Shown here in pieces: positions 8,277 through 14,900 of a DNA stretch of 14,900 bases. The first letter of the stretch is position 1. Every line of letters begins with the position of its first letter. The notes beneath the pieces are model-generated. The model was not told the DNA's origin and made no database searches. It saw nothing but the letters and a program-made list of their open reading frames with translations. The DNA comes from JAWXCF01 sp034440515 (GTDB lineage: Bacteria > Bacteroidota > Bacteroidia > CAILMK01). A program made the translations under genes and the position numbers. The stretch lies in NCBI GenBank assembly GCA_034440515.1, contig JAWXCF010000063.1:1-14900 (forward strand), in the 5' to 3' direction.

Positions 8277-10559
8277 CTAATTTACAATCAACTTTGCTGT
8301 GTAATAGCGATAGGAATCATTCAATTTAACTATGTACAACCCCGGTTTTAAATCAAATTCTAATTTCAATTCTTTCTTGCTACTAGAAATAAAAGATGTG
8401 GCAAAAGTTTTTCCTGTAATGTCTTGAATTGTAATAGTAATATTATTACTTAAATCATTAGGGATTTGAATGCTTGCCTTGCCTTGATTTGCAGGATTGG
8501 GGTAAATGTTAAGCTGAAACTTTTGAATTTTAGCTGATACATTTGGTATTCCAGCAATAATTTGCTTAAACTTAGTTCCCAATAATATTAAACCTCCCTT
8601 ATAATTTCCCACTAAAATCTCTGGAATTTGGTCATTATTTAAATCAATTGTGGCTGGGGCTGATAGGCTTCCTAAGTTAATCCTACTACTTCTGTTCAGC
8701 ATTTTATTCATTATTAAGCTATCTATTTTATTTACAATGCCAATTGTAATTGTCTGATAAATGTTACTCCACACAAATAGTTGCCCGTTGACACTTCCAC
8801 TAACTAAGTCTAGCTTGCCATCGCCATTTATATCTGCAAGTGTTGGAGCACTGTAGCCATTAGGGTCTTTGCTAAGGGTGCTATCTATTATTTCACCTGT
8901 AACTTGATTATATACATATTCGTAGAAATAATAATTAGTTCTAATTCCGATAATACTGTCGGTTACATTGTTCCAACTAGGATTTGATTTGTTGCCAACA
9001 TTCTGAATATAAGCAAATGTACCGTCTTTTTTCCCTAATATTAGGTCTTTATCACCGTCTACATCTATATCTCCTAAGCTGGGAACTGTAAAATTGTATT
9101 TCGGTAATCCGTTAGTCCAGTTGGTGTTGGCTGATAGTATTGGTATTTGATTTGATAAACCTGCATTCTTCCAAGCTGTCCAACTACCAGCTTGGTTTAC
9201 TGCTATTAAATCTTGCTTCCCGTCATCATCCAAATCTACTGCTGTAAAGTGGTTGTATGAACCAGATAATACGCCTACTAAATTATTACTTACTTGCACA
9301 AAAACTGCTTCGGTTTGATTACCAACATTTTTGTACAACTTGACTACTTCAGTTTCAGTTTTGGAATTACAACCAAGCAACAAGTCTGTCAAACCATCAG
9401 CATTATAGTCCCAAAAACAAGGGTATGCTCTACCACCAGTCCATAATATATCTTTTAGCAAAAATGTATCAGTTGCAAAAGAGAATTTTGGATTTATATT
9501 TCCCGTTACATTTGGGTAGTACCATATATGTTTTTGGGCAAACGTGAGTACATCAGAGTTTTGACTTACTATCATATCCTTTTTACCATCCAAGTTTAGG
9601 TCTAGTAGGGCAGGTATAGGGTAGTTCTCCATCTTCACACCACGATTATAGGACGGGAAATTTCTAGATTGGCTAATTATGCTATCAGTGTTAATGATAC
9701 TTTGCTTTTTACCATTTATCACTTGCAAAATATTATCAGAGAATAAATTGCAGTTTAATGCATCAAAATCTCCATCATTGTCAAGGTCTATTGCAACAAT
9801 AGCACTACTGCCGTGGGCAGAATTTTTACCTTGTCTGCCACAGCCTCTGAATAATTCTACTGTGTCGCTAAATGTGGTTTGAAATTTACCCCAACATCTA
9901 TCTACAAGCCTAAAGTTTAGCGAGTCTTTAGACTTACCGTTTATTTTTCTTTCATTTAAGTATAAGTTTACGCTTGATTGTGAAACATCATAGGTTAAAA
10001 GGTCTAGGTCTCCATCACCATTAATATCGCCAATCCAAGGTCTGTCATATCGTCCTGCAAATATGTTTGACTTAAAGTTAAAGTCTTGATAAAGAATACG
10101 AGTGTATATTTTTTTAAATTGATTTATTCCTTTGCCTATTCCAATATTAAGGTACACATCTATACCGCTACCTTCACTGCTGTAACATATTATATCGGAC
10201 TTACCGTCAGTGTTATAGTCAATCAGAGTTGCCCATTCTATTAAAGTAGGGAAAAGGTCTGAATACTCTGGGCTATATTCATATTTGTCATCACCTTGAT
10301 TTATAAAGCATAGTACAGAATTATCAGCCCCATCAAATGCAAATAAGTCTGGTCGATTATCACCATTTAAATCTATCTGACTAAAGCCAGGCCTCAACAT
10401 ACCATTAGTAAAGGGCATTAATAGCGTATCGCCAGGTAGAAATACCGTTCCTGCTAATACCTTAACTCCAGTACTACTAGTATAATATTTTGGAAATGCC
10501 TGACTATGAGTTTTTGCATAAGCAAATAATAGGATGAAACTAATTACTATCGTTCTCAT
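8277..10559 (-). CDS. FG-GAP/VCBS-repeat T9SS-secreted surface protein (second paralog)
   Basis: The 760-residue protein has a signal peptide (MRTIVISFILLFAYAKTHSQ). Ten Asp-rich calcium-loop repeats of the form DxNxDGxxDLxxG begin near residues 63, 114, 178, 258, 320, 384, 442, 498, 576 and 639; the last, DLNNDQIPEILVG, is degenerate. Such repeats fold as beta-propeller blades that bind Ca2+ and are common in adhesion or carbohydrate-binding surface proteins. A type A T9SS sorting domain occupies about 683-760 (IYPNPANQGKASIQI, then IQDITGKTFA, then PGLYIVKL), so the protein is predicted to be exported and attached to or released from the cell surface. Between the third and fourth repeats are Cys222 and Cys240 in a RCWGKF...GCGRQG segment, also found in the upstream paralog. 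Its ATG overlaps the stop of that paralog (ATGA at 10556-10559), so the two are probably translationally coupled. The ligand is unknown. Confidence 0.92.
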   Translation of the reverse strand: MRTIVISFILLFAYAKTHSQAFPKYYTSSTGVKVLAGTVFLPGDTLLMPFTNGMLRPGFSQIDLNGDNRPDLFAFDGADNSVLCFINQGDDKYEYSPEYSDLFPTLIEWATLIDYNTDGKSDIICYSSEGSGIDVYLNIGIGKGINQFKKIYTRILYQDFNFKSNIFAGRYDRPWIGDINGDGDLDLLTYDVSQSSVNLYLNERKINGKSKDSLNFRLVDRCWGKFQTTFSDTVELFRGCGRQGKNSAHGSSAIVAIDLDNDGDFDALNCNLFSDNILQVINGKKQSIINTDSIISQSRNFPSYNRGVKMENYPIPALLDLNLDGKKDMIVSQNSDVLTFAQKHIWYYPNVTGNINPKFSFATDTFLLKDILWTGGRAYPCFWDYNADGLTDLLLGCNSKTETEVVKLYKNVGNQTEAVFVQVSNNLVGVLSGSYNHFTAVDLDDDGKQDLIAVNQAGSWTAWKNAGLSNQIPILSANTNWTNGLPKYNFTVPSLGDIDVDGDKDLILGKKDGTFAYIQNVGNKSNPSWNNVTDSIIGIRTNYYFYEYVYNQVTGEIIDSTLSKDPNGYSAPTLADINGDGKLDLVSGSVNGQLFVWSNIYQTITIGIVNKIDSLIMNKMLNRSSRINLGSLSAPATIDLNNDQIPEILVGNYKGGLILLGTKFKQIIAGIPNVSAKIQKFQLNIYPNPANQGKASIQIPNDLSNNITITIQDITGKTFATSFISSSKKELKLEFDLKPGLYIVKLNDSYRYYTAKLIVN

Positions 10560-12880
10560 TTCGAGATTTGAAATTTATTCGCAAAGTTTTCACCTGTATT
10601 TGAGTTAAACTGAATAAAATATAAACCAGATTTTAAAGACTCAGTATTTATTGATTGATTTCCAGACCTAATGTTATTAAATGACAAAATTAATTTTCCC
10701 TGAGTATCATAAATCGCGCACTGGTAGACGTTTGCTGTTTCTGGCAACCTTATGTTTATTTGAGAATTTGCAGGGTTAGGATACACTGAAATTGGCTTTG
10801 TATTAGTTGAAAATACTTTAGATATACCTACTGGTGAATATTCGTTTAGTGGATTTGAAACGCTTCCTAAATAAAATAGCCCGCCACGTTGATTACCGAT
10901 GAGTAAATCAGCATCATTATCCCCGTCTATAAAACTTGCTATTGGCGAGGTATTATTGCCCAAAAGTGTATCTATAAAACTGCCCTTCACATTCACATTC
11001 ATTGGTTTAGCTACTGGAGTAGTTGATGATAGTATATCATAATAGGCCATAATCTGACCAATATTATTGCCAAGAAGTAAATCAAGATTACCGTCTTTAT
11101 TAAGGTCTATAAAACTAGGTGTCAAATTTTTAACTGAAATATTGTTGATTTGCGTTAAAACTATACCTCTAAATGTGTCTGTAATCTGATAGTACATCGG
11201 CACTTCGCCAAACAATTTTGAGAATCTATAATACCGTAAAGTTGGTCCTGCACCAGAACCAATAATTAAGTCCGACTTACCGTCACCATTTACATCTACC
11301 AAACTTGGATAGCTATAGCCACCTACATTTAATCTGTTGGTATTTACTCCATCTTTTTTATCTAACAATACGGCATCAGTAACAAACTGAAAACTAAGGT
11401 TAGTTCCAGTCCTTATGCCTTTATAATACATTACATTGCTAAAACTATTGCCAATAATTAAATCCTGAATTCCATCTCCATTTACATCGCCTACCATTGG
11501 TTTTAGGTGGGCATAATCTTGCTTCCCTATGTTTAGGTAATCCTTACTAATTCGCTGAAAGTAAGGTCTGCCAGCATTCGTTTTCTTTTGTTGAAATTGC
11601 CATATCTGTGCACTTATTTTATTTTCGATTGGATTAAAACCATATACACCAATTAACACATCTTGTAGACCATCACCATTTAAATCAACAAAACAAGGAT
11701 GACTATTCCTTCCTAAGTCGAAGTTCTGTGACTCTAGAAGATTGGAGGTTTTAAATTCATAGACTGGTTTAAAACCATCAAACTTATTTTCATAGTACCA
11801 GCTATAATTAGTTAGTGCAGGGTTTGTTTGTTCATATGGGGTTAGTACTAGGTCATTGTCACCGTCGTTATCTATGTCAACTAATTGAGGTATTGGTTCT
11901 GCCTGAAGGTTTGCATAATTGTTGGGTGGAAAGAATGTATTTTGACTGATAAAAGAATCTCTAATCCAAGCTTTGGGACCATTTATTTTACCATTAATCA
12001 TTACAGTAAGTTGTGGGGTACTTATATCGCCTATTACTAAATCAACATCTCCATCGCCATCTAGATCTTGGGCCATCAGTGTGCTACCAGCGTGTGCAGC
12101 CCCGTTTTTACCACTTACGGTTAGAAATTTAGGGCAATCCTTCATTCCTAATAAATAAGAAGATTCGTCTATACTTTCTTGAAATTTACCATAACAAGCA
12201 TCTACAAATGCTAGTGCAATAGTGTCTTTACTAGGATATTTATCTGCATCGTTTCTGTAGAATAGCAATTGAGTACTAATTTGAGCATTCATCATTAGCA
12301 TATCTACATCGCCATCGCCATCTACATCAGCAAAACAAGGGCGCTCTGATTGTATGGCGTATATTGGAGATATTCCCCTAGAAGTTCTAAACTGTAATTG
12401 ACTTACCCAAGGTTCAAACTTTACTTTCCCAGTTGTAGATACATTTTTGAATACCCGAAGTGCAGTGTTGTCATTGGGTCGATTATATATAGCAGCGTGA
12501 GTTACTATATCTTGTTTCCCGTCTTTGTTTAGGTCAACTAAAAAATAGTAATAGGTACCTTTTGGGAAATATTGCTGATATTCAGGGGCGTATCTGAATG
12601 TAGTATTCCCTTTTTTGACAGCCAAATAAGTTAATAATCTATTCTCTAAGCCATCAAATATGACCAAGTCTAGCAGTCCATCTCCGTTTAAGTCAATGTT
12701 GTTTAGTTGAGGATTCTGCATCCCGCCACTAAAAGCATTTTGCAAGGTATCTTGATTATTATCTTGTAGTATTCTAGGGTAACTGCTTAAATACCTGTTA
12801 AAGACTGGTTGTGAATGCCCTTTTAGGCAACACATCAGTACCAATAGGATTATTGGGGCATTAACACGGGTAAATCTCAT
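10556..12880 (-). CDS. FG-GAP/VCBS-repeat T9SS-secreted surface protein (first paralog)
   Basis: I place the start at the ATG at 12878-12880 (774 residues), because MRFTRVNAPIILLVLMCCLKG is then a proper signal peptide. An ATG at 12934 would add 18 residues with no signal-peptide character. Ten DxDGDGDxDLxxG-type repeats begin near residues 63, 116, 185, 272, 335, 399, 465, 529, 592 and 652, closely matching the spacing in the downstream paralog. The last is degenerate (DGDNDADLLIG). Cys229 and Cys249 lie in ACYGKFQE...KDCPKF, just before the AHAGSTLMAQDLDGDGDVDL block, a combination I associate with a widespread Bacteroidota VCBS family. A T9SS type A sorting domain spans about 697-774 (VYPNPANSQINIRL, then IYDTQGKLIL, then SGLYFIQF). 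Calcium binding and surface exposure are inferred from the family. The gene is first on its strand after the divergent murF promoter region. Confidence 0.92.
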   Translation of the reverse strand: MRFTRVNAPIILLVLMCCLKGHSQPVFNRYLSSYPRILQDNNQDTLQNAFSGGMQNPQLNNIDLNGDGLLDLVIFDGLENRLLTYLAVKKGNTTFRYAPEYQQYFPKGTYYYFLVDLNKDGKQDIVTHAAIYNRPNDNTALRVFKNVSTTGKVKFEPWVSQLQFRTSRGISPIYAIQSERPCFADVDGDGDVDMLMMNAQISTQLLFYRNDADKYPSKDTIALAFVDACYGKFQESIDESSYLLGMKDCPKFLTVSGKNGAAHAGSTLMAQDLDGDGDVDLVIGDISTPQLTVMINGKINGPKAWIRDSFISQNTFFPPNNYANLQAEPIPQLVDIDNDGDNDLVLTPYEQTNPALTNYSWYYENKFDGFKPVYEFKTSNLLESQNFDLGRNSHPCFVDLNGDGLQDVLIGVYGFNPIENKISAQIWQFQQKKTNAGRPYFQRISKDYLNIGKQDYAHLKPMVGDVNGDGIQDLIIGNSFSNVMYYKGIRTGTNLSFQFVTDAVLLDKKDGVNTNRLNVGGYSYPSLVDVNGDGKSDLIIGSGAGPTLRYYRFSKLFGEVPMYYQITDTFRGIVLTQINNISVKNLTPSFIDLNKDGNLDLLLGNNIGQIMAYYDILSSTTPVAKPMNVNVKGSFIDTLLGNNTSPIASFIDGDNDADLLIGNQRGGLFYLGSVSNPLNEYSPVGISKVFSTNTKPISVYPNPANSQINIRLPETANVYQCAIYDTQGKLILSFNNIRSGNQSINTESLKSGLYFIQFNSNTGENFANKFQISK

Positions 12881-12963
12881 ATTAAAACAATGTAGATTAT
12901 ATATAGACGTAATATAAGGTAAATTTGGATGCACCCAGTAATATATTAGTAATTGTTGAGAAA

Positions 12964-12995
12964 TTTGCGACCAAATGCAAACAGCAGTATATACT
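12964..12995 (+). promoter_or_regulatory. Candidate murF promoter (Bacteroidota type, imperfect)
   Basis: TTTG at 12964-12967 is followed after 20 bases by TATATACT at 12988-12995, an imperfect version of the TAnnTTTG -7 element. The distance from this element to the murF ATG (19 bases) is almost the same as for the better merC promoter (20 bases). A TTTGC and GCAAA inverted pair (12964-12968 and 12977-12981) overlaps it. The 126-base divergent region must also hold the promoter of the minus-strand VCBS gene, for which I found no convincing match. Confidence 0.35.
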
Positions 12996-13006
12996 ATACA
13001 TAAGAA

Positions 13007-14320
13007 ATGAATATTGATTCCATATACACAGCATATTTAGATAGCAATGGCATTTGCACAAATAGTAAAGCACTTCAATTTGGGCAAATGTTTTGGGCAA
13101 TTGTAGGTGAAAACTTTGATGGGAATGATTATGTTGAGAAAGCTATAAAAGATGGTGCAAAGTATGCTGTTACTAATAGAAAGGAGTTGGCTGATGTCTA
13201 TTCTAATTGTTTTTATACTGCTGATACATTGCTGACTATACAAATGTTGGCAACAAAACACCGCAGAGCATTGGGAATTCCCATAATAGCTATAGCTGGA
13301 AGCAACGGCAAAACAACAACTAAAGAACTTCTATACTATACCTTAAAGCAAGTTTACAGCTGTCACGTTACACAAGGTAATCTAAATAATCATTTAGGTG
13401 TACCAATTACTCTATTACAATTAACAGAATCGATAGAAATAGCAGTAGTTGAACTTGGGGCAAACCATCAAGGAGAAAATAAGATACTATTAGAAATAGT
13501 AGAGCCCAATATCGTTATTATTACCAATACAGGTAAGGACCATTTAGAAGGATTTGGTGGAATAGAGGGGGTAGTTGCTGCAAATATGGAAGTGGTGAAC
13601 TATGCAAAACAGCACCAACTGACTTGGATTAAGAACTTAGATGATATAGCTTTAGAACATACTATAGTTCCAAGTATAATCGCTTATGGTGATCGAGCAG
13701 AAATACACTGTGATGTTGTCGGGAATTACCCATATCTAAACTTAAATATATACCATAATGCTCTGCTAGAAATATTGGTAGAGACCAGGCTATTTGGTAG
13801 TTACAATAAATACAACGTGATGGCCTGTGTAGCTGTGTGCAAACACTTAGGTATAGATCTCAAATATTTACGAAATGCTGGTTTAGAATATTACCCAGAT
13901 AACAATAGATCTCAACTAATTAAGCTAGGAAATTTGAATGTAATTATGGATGCCTATAATGCAAACCCGTCCAGTATGGAAAGTGCCATTATGGAATTTA
14001 GCAAATACTATCCTAAAGGGCAACGCACAGCAAAAGGCATTGTAATTGGCTTTATGGCTGAATTAGGGGCAGATGAAGCAAAATATCACGAAGAGATTGT
14101 ACAGTTTATCCAGTCTTGTCGTTTTGATTTGGTCATATTTACTCATCCTGCTTATTCTTCATTTTCACATTTATGTGCTAATGGATTCTATTTAAATAAC
14201 GCTGTTGATAATGTTGACAAGATTTTAGAATTGATAAAACTAAGAAATATTGAAATAATTCTATTTAAAGGAAGTAGAGTAAGTAAGTTAGAAATAGTGC
14301 TAGAAGCTCTAAAAAAATAA
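13007..14320 (+). CDS. murF: UDP-N-acetylmuramoyl-tripeptide--D-alanyl-D-alanine ligase
   Basis: MurF adds D-Ala-D-Ala to UDP-MurNAc-tripeptide with ATP, the last cytoplasmic step in making the peptidoglycan precursor. The 437 residues match family length. Residues 1-90 form the UDP-substrate domain (TNSKAL near 18-23). The ATP-binding P-loop GSNGKTTTKE is at 98-107, with Lys102. NLNNHLGVPITLL is at 125-137, VELGANHQGE at 148-157 and TNTGKDHLEGFGG at 173-185. The C-terminal Mur ligase domain has NNRSQL at 299-304 and the signature DAYNANPSSM at 315-324. Two positions are unusual: GFMAELG at 348-354 where most MurF enzymes have GDMxELG, and Asp178 where Ala is usual in GKAHLE. The gene stands outside any visible mur/fts cluster. 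MurC, MurD or MurE are excluded by the DAYNANP and NNRSQ signatures. Confidence 0.95.
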   Translation: MNIDSIYTAYLDSNGICTNSKALQFGQMFWAIVGENFDGNDYVEKAIKDGAKYAVTNRKELADVYSNCFYTADTLLTIQMLATKHRRALGIPIIAIAGSNGKTTTKELLYYTLKQVYSCHVTQGNLNNHLGVPITLLQLTESIEIAVVELGANHQGENKILLEIVEPNIVIITNTGKDHLEGFGGIEGVVAANMEVVNYAKQHQLTWIKNLDDIALEHTIVPSIIAYGDRAEIHCDVVGNYPYLNLNIYHNALLEILVETRLFGSYNKYNVMACVAVCKHLGIDLKYLRNAGLEYYPDNNRSQLIKLGNLNVIMDAYNANPSSMESAIMEFSKYYPKGQRTAKGIVIGFMAELGADEAKYHEEIVQFIQSCRFDLVIFTHPAYSSFSHLCANGFYLNNAVDNVDKILELIKLRNIEIILFKGSRVSKLEIVLEALKK

Positions 14321-14321
14321 G

Positions 14322-14336
14322 TGCAACATTGTTGCA
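14322..14336. promoter_or_regulatory. Perfect 7-1-7 inverted repeat, probable Fur-family (Zur-like) operator
   Basis: TGCAACA, one central T, then TGTTGCA form a perfect 15-base inverted repeat starting one base after the murF stop. The 7-1-7 geometry is the known minimal operator layout for Fur, Zur and PerR repressors. The bases differ from classic Fur boxes, so the metal cannot be read from them. The right arm covers the -33 element of the merC promoter, which would let a bound repressor block RNA polymerase. No regulator gene lies in the window. Confidence 0.6.
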
Positions 14337-14361
14337 TATACAAGGCTAATTTGTATATTTG
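14332..14361 (+). promoter_or_regulatory. merC promoter, Bacteroidota sigma type
   Basis: TTG at 14332-14334, a 19-base spacer, and TATATTTG at 14354-14361 match the TTTG / TAnnTTTG consensus of the primary sigma factor in Bacteroidota, with an exact -7 element. Transcription would begin about 14366-14368, leaving only some 6-8 bases before the ATG at 14374. Confidence 0.65.
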
Positions 14362-14373
14362 TACTAGATACTA

Positions 14374-14757
14374 ATGCATACTCATAAACACAAATCGGCA
14401 AATGGAAGCAAATGGGCAGGTATATTGTCTATGGCTTGTGCCGTACATTGTATAGCTACACCTGTAGTAGCTGCAAGTTTACCAATTATGGGTCAAGTTG
14501 CTCATAATGAAGTTTTAGAGATAGGTTTGCTAGTCTCTTGTGTAATTTTTAGTTTTTATAATTTAATTGGGCATTATAAATTTCATAAAAAGAATTTACC
14601 AATAATAGTTACTTGTTTAGGACTTAGTATCTCATTTATTTTAATGTTACTACAGGTTTCACACTTTGGAGAATTGTTAGCAGGTGTTACCCTATTTACA
14701 GGTTGGTGGCTTGATAAAAAAGAATTGGCGCTGAATAACAGTGCAGAATGCTGTTAA
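14374..14757 (+). CDS. MerC-domain small integral membrane protein
   Basis: The 127-residue protein matches the MerC family, best known as mercuric-ion transporters of mer operons; chromosomal members in Bacteroidota have no proven substrate. Four hydrophobic segments are predicted at about 14-38, 47-66, 76-94 and 98-113. The first carries the family motif ACAVHCIATP, with Cys22, His25 and Cys26 as a probable metal-binding site in the membrane. The N-terminus is His/Lys-rich (MHTHKHK) and the C-terminus ends in Cys-Cys, both possible extra metal ligands. No merR, merT, merP or merA is nearby, so a dedicated mercury-resistance operon is not supported. The upstream Fur-type operator suggests a role in physiological metal homeostasis, possibly zinc, but this is inference. 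It starts 53 bases after murF and has its own promoter. Confidence 0.85.
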   Translation: MHTHKHKSANGSKWAGILSMACAVHCIATPVVAASLPIMGQVAHNEVLEIGLLVSCVIFSFYNLIGHYKFHKKNLPIIVTCLGLSISFILMLLQVSHFGELLAGVTLFTGWWLDKKELALNNSAECC

Positions 14758-14900
14758 ATCAACTTTAAAATTTATTAAACTTTCTTATTTCCTGTTAACC
14801 TTATTTGGCAAAGTTTTTGCAAATATTTTAATGATTTTAATTTTTTTTTAATCTAACTATAAACAAAATTTAGTCGTATTAGGTATTAACTACATCTGAA
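14758..14900. other. Gene-free right edge, very AT-rich
   Basis: This 143-base stretch after merC has no open frame of note. It holds the sigma-54-like motif and a run of nine T at 14841-14849. No strong GC-rich terminator hairpin is visible. It probably is the leader region of a gene outside the window. Confidence 0.6.
14805..14821 (+). promoter_or_regulatory. Sigma-54-like -24/-12 promoter motif
   Basis: TTGGCA at 14805-14810 and TTGCA at 14817-14821 fit the sigma-54 consensus YTGGCACGNNNNTTGCW, with the GG and GC doublets exactly 12 bases apart. The two bases after TGGCA differ from consensus (AA for CG). It would drive a gene beyond the right edge, with a leader of at least 70 bases. The surrounding ATTTG-GCA / TGCAAAT can also pair as a hairpin, so a weak terminator for merC is the alternative. 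Confidence 0.45.

Noticed and set aside
8277..12880. DNA-level repeat array across the VCBS genes
   Set aside because: The recurring Asp/Gly codons come from protein repeats; spacing is irregular and the DNA is too diverged for a CRISPR or satellite array.
12881..12934. Upstream ATG at 12934 for the first VCBS gene
   Set aside because: It would place 18 polar/aromatic residues before a good signal peptide; the internal ATG at 12880 gives a normal export signal.
12897..13261. Two minus-strand frames (12897-13100 and 13037-13261) overlapping the murF start
   Set aside because: They are mostly antisense to the conserved N-terminal part of murF and have no recognisable protein features beyond AT-driven Ile/Cys/Tyr content.
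14841..14849. T9 tract as a phase-variable repeat
   Set aside because: It is in a gene-free AT-rich stretch and no reading frame or promoter spacer within the window depends on its length.

Overview
The window is AT-rich DNA from a member of the Bacteroidota. Three proteins end in a C-terminal type IX secretion (T9SS) sorting domain with the usual YPNP core. Starts lack strong Shine-Dalgarno sequences, and the clearest promoter is of the Bacteroidota type (TTG, 19 bases, TAnnTTTG). I cannot name a genus. No phage genes, insertion sequences, CRISPR arrays, tRNAs or rRNAs were seen, and no stretch over about 150 bases lacks a gene.

Layout. At the left edge (+ strand) is the C-terminal end of an unrecognised protein, followed with no gap by a low-specificity threonine aldolase (282..1301). 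A hairpin with a U-tract for the minus strand (1306..1332) separates it from five genes on the minus strand. In transcription order these are two paralogous FG-GAP/VCBS-repeat T9SS proteins (12880..10556 and 10559..8277, overlapping by ATGA), a protein with a helical N-terminal half and a probable outer-membrane beta-barrel (8154..6526), full-length cobalamin-dependent methionine synthase MetH (6461..2754), and a 442-residue T9SS cargo protein (2688..1360). Diverging from this set on the + strand are murF (13007..14320) and a small MerC-family membrane protein (14374..14757). The last 143 bases have no gene but carry a sigma-54-like promoter motif.

How the genes work together. The aldolase, MetH and MurF are housekeeping enzymes for amino-acid, one-carbon and peptidoglycan metabolism. 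The two coupled VCBS proteins and the barrel protein look like a small cell-surface module: two exported propeller-like proteins with ten Ca-binding-type repeats each, next to an outer-membrane protein. The best regulatory signal is upstream of merC: a perfect 7-1-7 inverted repeat, the geometry of Fur/Zur/PerR operators, lying over the -33 element. It suggests that a metal-sensing Fur-family repressor controls this MerC-like protein. No whole system here is clearly new. The strongest leads are the merC operator, the coupled VCBS pair with its barrel neighbour, and the sigma-54-like site at the right edge.
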